From assembly GCF_000217795.1 (NCBI RefSeq), contig NC_015681.1, positions 2,037,244 through 2,101,243 of the forward strand: DNA of 64,000 nucleotides. The letters are read 5' to 3'. The notes beneath the pieces are model-generated. The model had not been told where the DNA came from and did not search any database. It was given only the letters and a program-made list of their open reading frames with translations. Positions 35,642-43,813 of the stretch are shown in pieces. Source of the stretch: Thermodesulfatator indicus DSM 15286 (GTDB lineage Bacteria; Desulfobacterota; Thermodesulfobacteria; Thermodesulfobacteriales; Thermodesulfatatoraceae). A program made the translations under genes and the position numbers. Numbering within the stretch: the stretch's first letter is position 1; each line of letters begins with the position of its first letter.

Positions 35642-35895
35642 TGCACAAAACTACCTCTAGATTTTGGAAACATTTTGAAGCCCTTCCTGATCATGTAAAA
35701 CAAAAAGCAAAAGCTTAGTTTGATTTGCTCAAACAAAATCCTCATCATCCTTCACTCCATTTTAAGAAAGTTGGAAATTTTTGGTCTGTAAGGATAACTG
35801 ATTTTTACAGAGCTTTAGCCATAAAAGACGGAAATGAATACATTTGGGTTTGGATTGGAACTCACGACGATTACGAAAAACTCTTAAAAAGATAA
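35641..35895 (+). pseudogene. RelE-type toxin broken by an in-frame TAG
   Basis: From GTG 35641 the frame encodes a typical RelE/ParE-fold toxin of about 84 codons: FWKHFEALPDHVKQKAKA, a stop, then FDLLKQNPHHPSLHFKKVG, FWSVRITDFYRALAIKDG and WVWIGTHDDYEKLLKR. The TAG at 35716-35718 falls where family members have Tyr. No other change is seen, so a single recent mutation explains the loss. Identity is by pattern. Confidence 0.8.
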
Positions 35896-35937
35896 TTCTC
35901 TTAATCATTATTCTCTCCCGTTTAGAAACTAAAATTT

Positions 35938-37665
35938 TCATCTTTCCATCTCTCGCAGGAGTTTACCTATTTTGAGGCCTATTAAGGCCCCGATTAAAGT
36001 GTATAAAAAGCCTTTTACCACCACGCTTAGCAGGATGTACCATCCGGGAAAATAGAGACGGTAAAAAGTCATGTGGAGCACCAGAGAAGAAAAGGTCTGA
36101 ACGGCGTCAGCCAGAGCCAGGGCCAGCACCAGGCGGAAGCCTATCGGGTTCCGATAAACGAGGAGCAATAAGAGCGAGGCCTCCATAAAAAAGATGTTTG
36201 CCCCCACGAAAAAAGGGTCGGTGGCTCGCATGCCGCCGTAAAGCAAAAGCCCCATCAGGTAGTTGATGAGATACGAAAGAGTTACGAACCCGGGCTTTGG
36301 CATCAGCACAAAAATGGCGGTAAACACCGCGTAGTGGGTAATTTCGGTAATAAGCCCGCCTACCAGCACATTAAAGGGGCCAAGCAGGGCGTAAAAAAGG
36401 TTTGAGATGAGCCCTCCAAGGAAGTCAAGGCCAAAGGCTACGGCCCCACTCAAAGCGATGAGGCAGAGCTCGCGCACCCGAAAACGCCTTAACACCTGCC
36501 GGTGAGCCACGAGAAAACCGGCGCTTACGGTAAACCCGCAAAAGAGTATCACGAAAAGGCTTGTCGCAAGCCAGGGCTTCCCCTGGGTTACGCCTATCAG
36601 GCGCTCTTTTACCAGTACCGGCTCTTTTTCGCCAAGGGGATAAACCTCAATCCTTGCCAGGTATTCACCGGGCGGGATTTCGGCAAATACCGGGAGCACA
36701 ACTTTGCCTGTCCCCTGAGGCGGAAGATACGCTAGCGCCAGGGGCTCTTTTACGTGGCCTTCAGCGCCAAACTCGGGCGGGTAAAACCCTTTGGCCATCT
36801 CTTCGGTTTGAGGATAAAAGAAGTCCGCCTTGACCAATAGGTTTACCGGTACCGGGCTTTCATTTTTGAGCACCACCGTTTGGTAGGCAAAGGGCAAATA
36901 CCTTGAATACCCCCTTTCTTTTATGCCCAGCAGATATCCGATTCTTTCAAAAAGCGGGTTTGGGATAACCAGCACCCCTTCGCGGCGATGTCTTATAGCC
37001 AGTCCTGATTCGTCAGTAGGAAAGTGCCAGGCAAGAATTTTTATTTTGCCGTGAAGGTCAACATAGCGGCGTTTAAATTTAAGATTAAGAGGAGTATTTT
37101 CCACCCGCACGTTAAGACTTAAGGGCTTTCCTTCTGGCAGACAGAGCTTTTTACGGAGTAGTTTCCTTTCGCCTTCTTTGATAGCTATGTTTTCTTTGGC
37201 AAGGTTTACCGTCAGGTCCCGGTAGGCGGTAAACATAAGGCCGATTTCAGGGCAGGGCGTCCTGGTTGAAACCACAAAGCTCGCCTTAAGAGGCGTTTCC
37301 GGATAAATGATGAAGCGCTCACCTGGCGAACCCAGGGGAGCCAGCACCAGGAGTTCGGCCAGGGGCTTTTTCCCAGGCGTTTTAAGCCTAATCTTTGCTT
37401 CTCCTGCCTTCAAAACATAAATCTTTTTGGTCTCCCAGGGAAAGACCAGCAAGACATCTGGCCCCGGAAGCTCAGGGTAAGAAAGAACGAGCCTTCCGGC
37501 CTCATCGTAAAGAGAAAGAGGTATTGAGCCGGCCCCTTTTACCTCAAGGCCAAAGGGCGTAAAGGTAGCTTCAATTTCCGGCTTTTCCCGCGAGCAACCC
37601 GCCGCCGTTAGTAAAATAAAGCAGGCTAAAAGAATAATGTTAGTTTTTGCTAAATTACTTGCCAT
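35938..37665 (-). CDS. Lipoprotein domain fused to an ECF S-component-like membrane domain
   Basis: A 575-residue protein. The first 24 residues are a lipoprotein signal (IILLACFILLTAAGC, lipobox Cys). Residues 25-375 form a beta-rich, Ig-like extracytoplasmic part (VLVFPWETKKIYVL, EVYPLGEKEPVLV). Residues 385-575 hold about six membrane helices resembling an ECF S component (ALSGAVAFGLDFLGG, LGPFNVLVGGLI). It lies upstream of EcfA and EcfT, so it is the likely substrate binder. I know of no standard S component with this front domain, so the architecture is notable. One GGGACAGGCAAA copy is in it. Confidence 0.65.
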   Translation of the reverse strand: MASNLAKTNIILLACFILLTAAGCSREKPEIEATFTPFGLEVKGAGSIPLSLYDEAGRLVLSYPELPGPDVLLVFPWETKKIYVLKAGEAKIRLKTPGKKPLAELLVLAPLGSPGERFIIYPETPLKASFVVSTRTPCPEIGLMFTAYRDLTVNLAKENIAIKEGERKLLRKKLCLPEGKPLSLNVRVENTPLNLKFKRRYVDLHGKIKILAWHFPTDESGLAIRHRREGVLVIPNPLFERIGYLLGIKERGYSRYLPFAYQTVVLKNESPVPVNLLVKADFFYPQTEEMAKGFYPPEFGAEGHVKEPLALAYLPPQGTGKVVLPVFAEIPPGEYLARIEVYPLGEKEPVLVKERLIGVTQGKPWLATSLFVILFCGFTVSAGFLVAHRQVLRRFRVRELCLIALSGAVAFGLDFLGGLISNLFYALLGPFNVLVGGLITEITHYAVFTAIFVLMPKPGFVTLSYLINYLMGLLLYGGMRATDPFFVGANIFFMEASLLLLLVYRNPIGFRLVLALALADAVQTFSSLVLHMTFYRLYFPGWYILLSVVVKGFLYTLIGALIGLKIGKLLREMER

Positions 37666-37719
37666 ATTTCTTTGGTTTTTTTACACTCTTTATAAGAAAT
37701 TTTTGAAAAAGAGCTCGGT

Positions 37720-37899
37720 ATGAAAAATTTTTCTCTGGAAGAAGAAACTTTAAGACGTATCTTAAAGGAAGTGCTTGAAGAGTTTTTTGATCCCGAGACT
37801 TCGCTTGAGCTAAGACCGGAGATGGAAGAAAAACTCCGCCAGAGTCTTAAGGAAAAGCAAGAATGCCGGCTTTTATCTTTTGAAGAGGTTTTTAAGTGA
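37720..37899 (+). CDS. Antitoxin of a second RelE-type module
   Basis: A 59-residue acidic protein beginning KNFSLEEETLRRILKEVLEE and ending RLLSFEEVFK, of the kind found before RelE toxins. Its stop overlaps the GTG of the toxin frame at 37896-37899 (GTGA). Spacing to the upstream lipoprotein gene is divergent, about 55 bases. The ribosome site is weak (GAGCTCGG). It is antisense to the corrinoid locus. No more can be said about its family. Confidence 0.65.
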   Translation: MKNFSLEEETLRRILKEVLEEFFDPETSLELRPEMEEKLRQSLKEKQECRLLSFEEVFK

Positions 37900-38159
37900 G
37901 TTTTTACGAAGTCAGATTTACTCCCACGGCGTTTGAGTCGGTAAAAAAACTTCCTCCAGAAATAAAAAAGAGAATTCGTAAAAGGATTGAATGGCTTGCC
38001 GAAAATTTGGATCTTATAAAGCCTATTCCTCTTAAAGGAAAATTTGAGAGCTTGTAAAAATTTCGAGTAGGAGACTATCGTATAATCTATGAAATAGACC
38101 GGAAAAACTTCCTCATAATTATACACTTTGTAGGACATCGAAAAGAAATTTATCCTTGA
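37896..38159 (+). pseudogene. Second RelE-type toxin broken by an in-frame TAA
   Basis: The frame from GTG 37896 encodes a RelE/ParE-fold toxin of about 87 codons: VRFTPTAFESVKKLPPE, RKRIEWLAENLDL, PLKGKFESL, a stop, then KFRVGDYRIIYEID and HFVGHRKEIYP. The TAA at 38055-38057 replaces the Tyr usual in the LYKFRVGDYR-type motif. The remainder, including catalytic-face residues, is intact. Confidence 0.85.
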
Positions 38160-38169
38160 GCTGGCCAAT

Positions 38170-39354
38170 CTAATCCTCCTTTTCCTCTCCTTCATAGTCG
38201 TAGTAAGGCACCTGCCATTTTTCCTGAAAGCCAAAGGCTACGGCTGATAGCAAAATCTTTTCCGGCTCAATGTAGGCAGAAAGCTTTTCCTTAAACTCGG
38301 CGAATTTTTCGTCTTTTCCCGAAAGAGCCACGGCCACGAGGGCTCCCTGCTGAAGCAAGGCCTCGCGGTTATCTTCTGGAATCACACCCCAGGCGTGCTG
38401 GTCAAGAAGATGCACGAAGGCGAGCACCGCGGAAAGAAACCCCGTATCTGAAAGTACCGCGTAGCGGTTGCGGTGAAGCCAGGTATGGTAAGGCTCAGGC
38501 AAAATGGCCTTTATCTTTTCAAAGAAGGCCTCTTCGCCAAGGCCGAAGCGTTCAAGAAGCTTTGGGGCGTAGCGTATGCTCTCCGGGGTGCGTTTGTTCT
38601 GGCGAGCCAGGGCCTCGCGCACGGCGGCCTTAACCGCTTTGGCCAGGAGCTCTCCAAGCTTTACGTGTTTTCCTGCCCCGCGCAGAGGAAGAATCCCGTT
38701 TTTTAGAGCGGCGATGGCTATCTGGTCAGTGCCAGTGCCGGTGGCAAGCCCTTTGGAATAGCGTGAGGGTACGTTTAGTTCCTGTAGCACCGCGGTCTTG
38801 GCCTCAGTGGCCATTATCACCGCCCGCACCAGCGCACAGGGAGCAAGCTCCTGGTTAATAAAGAGCAAGATGTTTATGGTTCCCCGGTCAGTTAAGGGGA
38901 AAAACTTGCCGTTCCATTCAAATACCTGGGAAGGGTCTCCGGCGCGGCCGGCGTTGGTCTCAACCCCGGCGGTGGCCACGCAAAAAACTATGATCTTTTC
39001 GTTAGTTTCAGGTACGTCAAAGCTTTCTTTGCTGAAACCTGCCAGGTTCATGTTGGCGGCGGTGCCTAGAAGAACTGTTTTTTCCGGCGGAAGGCCGTGG
39101 TATTCACACACCAGCCAGTGGTAGCCCTGGGGGTCTTTTACGGCCAAGCACTTTCCGTGTTTTTCGCCCGGGCAGGGCCTTGGCTCACAGGCCTGGTGGT
39201 TGGCCACGAATTCTATGTCTTCCCGGATACCGCCGTTTACCCGGCAGGTGGAGATAACCGTGTGGGGTTTTTCAAAGGCGCCGTAGATGATTTTTTCTCC
39301 GCGAAAAATGGAAAGTCCCGCATAGGGAGTAAAAAGTTTAACCGCGTGAGGCAT
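38170..39354 (-). CDS. cbiZ: Adenosylcobinamide amidohydrolase (CbiZ)
   Basis: A 394-residue protein. The middle and C-terminal parts carry the CbiZ pattern: PHTVISTCRVNGG, VATAGVETNAGRAGD, GTINILLFINQELAPCALVRA, MATEAKTAVLQEL and ATGTGTDQIAIAA. The enzyme removes the nucleotide loop of pseudocobalamin or cobinamide so that salvaged corrinoids can be rebuilt. An N-terminal stretch rich in Cys and His (EPRPCPGEKHGKC) may be an added metal site. It lies downstream of btuB, beyond a terminator, and upstream of the S-component-like gene. A C-terminal extension of about 150 residues is longer than usual CbiZ. Confidence 0.8.
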   Translation of the reverse strand: MPHAVKLFTPYAGLSIFRGEKIIYGAFEKPHTVISTCRVNGGIREDIEFVANHQACEPRPCPGEKHGKCLAVKDPQGYHWLVCEYHGLPPEKTVLLGTAANMNLAGFSKESFDVPETNEKIIVFCVATAGVETNAGRAGDPSQVFEWNGKFFPLTDRGTINILLFINQELAPCALVRAVIMATEAKTAVLQELNVPSRYSKGLATGTGTDQIAIAALKNGILPLRGAGKHVKLGELLAKAVKAAVREALARQNKRTPESIRYAPKLLERFGLGEEAFFEKIKAILPEPYHTWLHRNRYAVLSDTGFLSAVLAFVHLLDQHAWGVIPEDNREALLQQGALVAVALSGKDEKFAEFKEKLSAYIEPEKILLSAVAFGFQEKWQVPYYDYEGEEKED

Positions 39355-39507
39355 TCATCCCCTCCGTATTTCTTGCCAATTCTTGACGCATAAGGCAGTC
39401 AAGAAAGGCAGCCTTTTTGGAAGAAAGAGTCCGTGATGGACAGAAGCTAAGCTTAAGTTTTTTGTCTCCGTTCTGTAGCAGTAAAGTAAATTAGTATAAA
39501 AATTTAA

Positions 39508-39534
39508 GACAAGGGCGAAAAGTTCGCCCTTGTC
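39508..39534 (-). terminator. Rho-independent terminator after btuB
   Basis: GACAAGGGCGAA at 39508-39519 pairs perfectly with 39523-39534 around a three-base loop. Read leftward it is followed by TTAAATTTTTATAC. It lies 27 bases past the btuB stop, so cbiZ and the genes beyond may need a separate promoter or read-through. Confidence 0.8.
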
Positions 39535-39560
39535 TATTAGAGATTTATTGGGTGTGAATT

Positions 39561-41393
39561 TTACCACCTGTATTCTAAGCCTACGTAAACACTCCTTCCC
39601 GGGGTCTTGTAGTCGTAAATTTCCTGGTAGTCTTTGTTAAAAAGGTTATCAATGCGCCCTGTTAGCGTAAGATTTTTGCGCACATTCACACGAGCGTTAA
39701 GATAGGCTACGAAGTAATCACCTAATTCGTTATTGGCACTGTCTTTATATTTGCCTACATATAGACCTCTAAAAGAAATACTCCCTTTGTTATCGGGGCA
39801 ATATACGGTGGCTACAAAGCTGGCTTTCTGGCGGGGTTTGCCGGGAATATTTTTGTCTTGGTCATCTTTAGCGGAAAGGGTCTGGTAGGAGCCCTTTAAA
39901 CTTAGCCAGGAAATAGGTTTAATTGTAGCGCTAAATTCAACGCCGTAGGTTTTAGTGTGGCCTGAATCATTGTAATATCTCCAGTCTGTCATATCAAAAT
40001 AAAGCCTGTCCTTAAATTTGTTGTAAAAATAAGTTACATCAAAGCTTGCTTTTCTGTCCCACGCGTAAAAAGTAACCCCGGCGTCGTAACCCCAGGATTT
40101 TTCAGGCTTTAAATCTTGATTTCCGGAGGTGGGGTCATAAAGCTGGTAAAGTCCGGGGGTGCGAAACCCTGTGCCGTAACTGGCATGAATTTTCACCGCT
40201 TCAATCGGAAAGACTGCGCCTGCTACGCGGTAAGTTACCTTGCTTCCTGCGGTTTCATGCTTGGTATAGCGAAGGCCAAGGTTAGCCACCCACTTATCTC
40301 CGGCAAAGGCTAACTGGGCAAAAGGGGCCCACTCGTGGGCACTTTTATCTAAATCTCCAAACGGAGAAGTAATGTCTGCCCATTCTTTTTGCCAGTCAAG
40401 CCCGGCTATCACCTTGGCTATTTCGTTTACCTGATAATTGCCCTGCCAGGAAAGACGCAAAAGACGTCCTTTATACTTACCTCTTGCGCCTTCATTGATT
40501 TTTCTCTTGCTAGTGGTGTAAGCCAGATCAAAGTTTTGTTTAAATTTTTCGGTGGTCTTCCAGGTAATGTAAGATTTTATAAAACCTAATTGATCGTTTT
40601 GTTTTTTATCCAGTCCCGACCATGTATCATCAAGTTCGTGAGAAGCAGCGGACACCAGAAGCGAAGCCCCGCCTTTTACTTTCTCTGAGAAGGCGTGGTT
40701 AACACTTAAATTCAGGTTCCCGTTGTGGTAGGCATCACGGTCAGGCTCGCTAACGGTTTTGCTTATACCCTTGCTATCTTTTTTGCTAAAGCTAAAGGCA
40801 AGGTCTGTCTTTTCCGTTAGGCGGTAAAGGGATAGCCCTTCCCTAAAAGTGGTGTAAGAGCCGTACTCACCGTAAACTTCGCCGCCGGACCGGCGGGCCT
40901 TTTTAGTGATGATGTTTATGGCTCCCGCCATGGCATTTGAGCCGTAAAGCACGCTCTGTGGCCCGCGGACGATTTCTATGCGGTCAATCTGGTCCACACT
41001 CAAATGCGGAAGCATCCAGGAAAAGTCACCCTTACCCAAACCTGAAGGATCATAAACAGGCACTCCGTCAATTAAAACTACGGTCTGCCCGTTGTCTGCT
41101 CCGCGCACGGATATAGAAGCCGTGCCACCAAAGCCGTTTTGAAGAATTTGGACCCCTAAAGCCTCTCTCAGAGCGTCGGCAAGGCTTTCAATTCCTTGCT
41201 CTTTGAGTTCTTCGGCCGTAATAACGGTAACGCTGCTGGCTATCTTTTCAACCGGTTCAGGAGTCCTCGTAGCAGTTACTATCACTTCACCTAGCTCAGC
41301 GGCTTCCTCGGCATGCGCACCCGAAAAAGCCAGAAACACACCACACACGGCAAACCAGAGCACCAGACAAAAAGACCACAGACGACTTTTCAT
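39561..41393 (-). CDS. btuB: BtuB-like TonB-dependent corrinoid receptor
   Basis: A 610-residue outer-membrane receptor. A signal peptide (LVLWFAVCGVFLAFSGAHA) is followed by a TonB-box-like segment (GEVIVTATRTPE), a plug domain (residues 50-160, with QSVLYGSNAMAGAINIITK) and a beta barrel ending in Tyr-Arg-Trp, the usual aromatic C-terminus. A cobalamin riboswitch precedes the gene, which makes cobalamin or another corrinoid the expected substrate. Calcium or substrate ligands cannot be assigned from sequence alone. Length matches E. coli BtuB (about 600 residues). Confidence 0.9.
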   Translation of the reverse strand: MKSRLWSFCLVLWFAVCGVFLAFSGAHAEEAAELGEVIVTATRTPEPVEKIASSVTVITAEELKEQGIESLADALREALGVQILQNGFGGTASISVRGADNGQTVVLIDGVPVYDPSGLGKGDFSWMLPHLSVDQIDRIEIVRGPQSVLYGSNAMAGAINIITKKARRSGGEVYGEYGSYTTFREGLSLYRLTEKTDLAFSFSKKDSKGISKTVSEPDRDAYHNGNLNLSVNHAFSEKVKGGASLLVSAASHELDDTWSGLDKKQNDQLGFIKSYITWKTTEKFKQNFDLAYTTSKRKINEGARGKYKGRLLRLSWQGNYQVNEIAKVIAGLDWQKEWADITSPFGDLDKSAHEWAPFAQLAFAGDKWVANLGLRYTKHETAGSKVTYRVAGAVFPIEAVKIHASYGTGFRTPGLYQLYDPTSGNQDLKPEKSWGYDAGVTFYAWDRKASFDVTYFYNKFKDRLYFDMTDWRYYNDSGHTKTYGVEFSATIKPISWLSLKGSYQTLSAKDDQDKNIPGKPRQKASFVATVYCPDNKGSISFRGLYVGKYKDSANNELGDYFVAYLNARVNVRKNLTLTGRIDNLFNKDYQEIYDYKTPGRSVYVGLEYRW

Positions 41394-41399
41394 AACGCT

Positions 41400-41511
41400 C
41401 CCTCCTTCAATTAATTTTTGTTTTTGAAGAAGGGAGCTTCGGGGAAGGTTTCCGAAAGGGTAGGGTACAGCAAGCCCTTTTCGGAAACGGAGCAGGAAGC
41501 CCCGAAGCTCC
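41400..41511 (-). promoter_or_regulatory. Riboswitch expression platform with anti-Shine-Dalgarno stem
   Basis: 41424-41434 pairs over 11 bases (one G-U) with 41400-41410, which contains the GGAGG used by btuB, hiding the ribosome site. Upstream, 41433-41444 pairs with 41500-41511 (12 bases) and 41448-41460 pairs with 41475-41488, giving one long hairpin. The first arm of the large hairpin overlaps the anti-SD arm by two bases, so the two folds compete slightly. Control of translation initiation is the likely output. Confidence 0.65.
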
Positions 41512-41526
41512 GCTTCCTTAAAAGGC

Positions 41527-41720
41527 TTCGGGCCGGTCTCCCGGCTTCCGGATCATCCTACTCACCGCGCCTTCCCAGGGCCTTCGGCCTTTTGGCCTTA
41601 AGCCCCAGTGGCCTGTCGCCCTAGTGGGTCTAGCGGCTTTCGTCCCCGGTTACGGTTGCGGGCCAGCGCCGGACTTTCACCGGACTTCCCGTTTACCCCG
41701 TATCTGGGCACCCGAAGCCA
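41527..41720 (-). promoter_or_regulatory. Cobalamin riboswitch
   Basis: Read on the minus strand, the leader holds the core GAAGTCCGGTGAAAGTCC, then CGCAACCGTAA, and the B12 box AAGCCGGGAGACCGGCC at about 41531-41547. These are the conserved parts of the adenosylcobalamin aptamer. It is about 130 bases from the btuB start and should lower btuB expression when coenzyme B12 is plentiful. Confidence 0.95.
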
Positions 41721-41818
41721 TCAAAGTAAATTATGATTTAAAATATTTTTCCTGTTCACGTCAACTAAAATTGTATTATCTTTTATTCTGGATTTTCCAA
41801 AGTTTTTTTCTACCTCCT

Positions 41819-41856
41819 CCTTTTAAAGGCGGGGCGGATACCCCGCCTTTAAAAGG
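41819..41856. repeat. Perfect 16-base palindrome with short loop
   Basis: CCTTTTAAAGGCGGGG at 41819-41834 is the exact complement of 41841-41856, loop CGGATA. It lies between the hypD stop and the riboswitch. Read rightward it is followed by TTTT; read leftward there is no T-run, so it may be a weak terminator for hypD or a REP-like unit. The 41394-41953 gap otherwise holds only the riboswitch leader. Confidence 0.7.
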
Positions 41857-41953
41857 TTTTCCTAAATCCTACTTGACCATTGAAGGTGAAAAGTGAAGGT
41901 AAAAAGCGCGGTTGTAAGGTTAAGCGGGAATCTTAGTTAAAAAATGGCCTGGA

Positions 41954-43009
41954 TTAATCACCATAAGCGTACCAGGCGGCGCAGGTGCCCTCACTTGAGA
42001 CCATACAAGGGCCCTTAGGAGTCTCAGGGGTGCAGACTTTGGCAAAGAGCTTACATTCAGGCGGGGTAGCCCTTCCACAAATTATCTCGCCACAGAGGCA
42101 GCCTGGTGCTTCTTTGGCAGGTGGTAGCTCAACGGGAAGATTCTTATGGGCGTCAAAGGCGGCGTATTTTTCTTTCAAGCGTAAACCACTTTGGGGAATA
42201 AGGCCAAGCCCACGCCAGGCAACATCACAGGGTTCAAAGACCTGTCTGATAAGATTTTTGCCCATAGGATTACCTTCCCAGGTAACGGCCTCACGATAAG
42301 CAATTTCTACTTCAGCCCGACCTTCGGCAATTTGTTTGGCCAGAAGATATATGCCGCGCATAATCTGTTGGGCTTCAAAGCCGGCTACCACCGCGGGAAG
42401 CCCGAATTCTTTAGCTACAAATTCAAAATAGCTAGCTCCAGTTATGGTGGAAACATGACCTGGAAGTATCAGGCCATCTAGAGCAAGCTCGCCTGAACCT
42501 AAAAGTGCTCTCATGGCCTCAGGCATGGTGCGATGACTTACGGCCACCAAAAAGTTAGTTAGCTTTTCTTTGTAGGCCTCTAGCACGGCAATGGCCACAG
42601 CTGGAGCGGTGGTCTCAAAACCTACCGCCGCTAAGACTACCTTGTGAGAAGGGTTCTCTTTGGCCAATTTTACCGCGTCAAGCGGAGAGTAAATAATTTT
42701 TACATTCGCACCGCGGGCCCTGGCTTCTTTTAAAGAGCCACTGCTTCCTGGAACGCGAATCATGTCTCCAAAAGTGGCTAGAATTACGTCATCTCGCCTA
42801 GCTACAGCGATGAGATAATCTATCTCTTCCTGAGGGGTTACACACACCGGGCAGCCTGGACCAGAAATAAGGGTTAGTTTTTCAGAGAAAAGACTTTTTA
42901 GGCCATAACGGAATATGTTTACTGTGTGTGTACCACACACTTCCATGAGACGAACAGGCCTAGGCAAAAGCTCTTCAATACGGCTGGCTATTTCTCTTAA
43001 AGAAGTCAT
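41954..43009 (-). CDS. hypD: Hydrogenase maturation factor HypD
   Basis: A 351-residue Fe-S protein that works with HypC to assemble the Fe(CN)2CO group of [NiFe] hydrogenases. Motifs are MEVCGTHTVNIFRYG near residue 22, SGPGCPVCVTP near 50, GFETTAPAVA near 132, and a Cys-rich C-terminus (PGCLCGEIICGRATPPECKL) that binds the 4Fe-4S cluster. No other hyp genes are near, so it is a solitary maturation gene in this window. It follows the DUF72 gene by nine bases and shares its transcript. Full length. Confidence 0.95.
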   Translation of the reverse strand: MTSLREIASRIEELLPRPVRLMEVCGTHTVNIFRYGLKSLFSEKLTLISGPGCPVCVTPQEEIDYLIAVARRDDVILATFGDMIRVPGSSGSLKEARARGANVKIIYSPLDAVKLAKENPSHKVVLAAVGFETTAPAVAIAVLEAYKEKLTNFLVAVSHRTMPEAMRALLGSGELALDGLILPGHVSTITGASYFEFVAKEFGLPAVVAGFEAQQIMRGIYLLAKQIAEGRAEVEIAYREAVTWEGNPMGKNLIRQVFEPCDVAWRGLGLIPQSGLRLKEKYAAFDAHKNLPVELPPAKEAPGCLCGEIICGRATPPECKLFAKVCTPETPKGPCMVSSEGTCAAWYAYGD

Positions 43010-43018
43010 ACCACAAGT

Positions 43019-43813
43019 TTAATCTAAAGGTCTTGTTTTTAAAATAGCCAAAGCCTCCTCTGGAAGCTTTTTAGCTGGTTGGCCTAAAAGTTCTTTAAGT
43101 CTTAATGCATTGGGTACGGCCCAGCCCAAAGAATCATTATCAAAATAAATATAACCAGGTTTGCCCCAGGCCTTAAGTTTTTCAGCCCAACTAACTAATT
43201 CTCCTTCGGTATAACACGAGCGGTATAGCACACGCGAGCCATGAAGCCGTAGATAAACGAAGTCAGCTGTAAGAACTTCCACCAGAGACGGATAGCGCCC
43301 AGCAGTATCAGAAAAACAAAGGGCTATGTTATACCGTGAGAGGAGTTCGTAAAATTCTTCCTGTTGGAAAGAGGCATGTCTGACTTCTATTGTTGTTTGA
43401 TACGACAAATCAAGGTGTTTTAAGAAGTTCTTTATGAGTTCACGGTCATATTGCAAACTCGGGGGAAACTGGAAAAGAATAGGCCCAATTTTCTCTTTTA
43501 AGGGCTTTATAGCCTCATAAAATCGTTTGAGAGGATCTTCTACATTTCGCAAACGCCTTACATGGGTTATATAACGATTAGCCTTAATGGCAAATATGAA
43601 TCCCTGAGGAGTTTCCTCATACCAGCGTCTAAAGGTTCTTTCTTTAGGCGTGCCGTAAAAGGTAGCGTTAACCTCAACCGTATCAAAGTATTCGGTGTAA
43701 AAAGAAAGCCATTTTCTTTTAGCTAGTTTTTCAGGATAAAAAACTCCGCGCCAGTGAGGATAGTTCCAGCCAGAGGTGCCAATTTTTATATTAAGAATTA
43801 AGTTAGATGTCAT
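43019..43813 (-). CDS. DUF72 family protein (YecE-like TIM barrel)
   Basis: A 264-residue protein with DUF72 signatures: IGTSGWNYPHWRGVFYPE near residue 12, YTEYFDTVEVNATFYG near 40, FAIKANRYITH near 74, and ILFQFPPSL near 112, then FVYLRLHGS near 190. The fold is a TIM barrel; the role is not established, though some relatives have been linked to nucleic acid or Fe-S metabolism. The ATG complement uses the CATG palindrome at 43811-43814, which also gives the ATG of the divergent gene, so neither gene has a normal upstream leader. Upstream of hypD in the same direction. Confidence 0.88.
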   Translation of the reverse strand: MTSNLILNIKIGTSGWNYPHWRGVFYPEKLAKRKWLSFYTEYFDTVEVNATFYGTPKERTFRRWYEETPQGFIFAIKANRYITHVRRLRNVEDPLKRFYEAIKPLKEKIGPILFQFPPSLQYDRELIKNFLKHLDLSYQTTIEVRHASFQQEEFYELLSRYNIALCFSDTAGRYPSLVEVLTADFVYLRLHGSRVLYRSCYTEGELVSWAEKLKAWGKPGYIYFDNDSLGWAVPNALRLKELLGQPAKKLPEEALAILKTRPLD

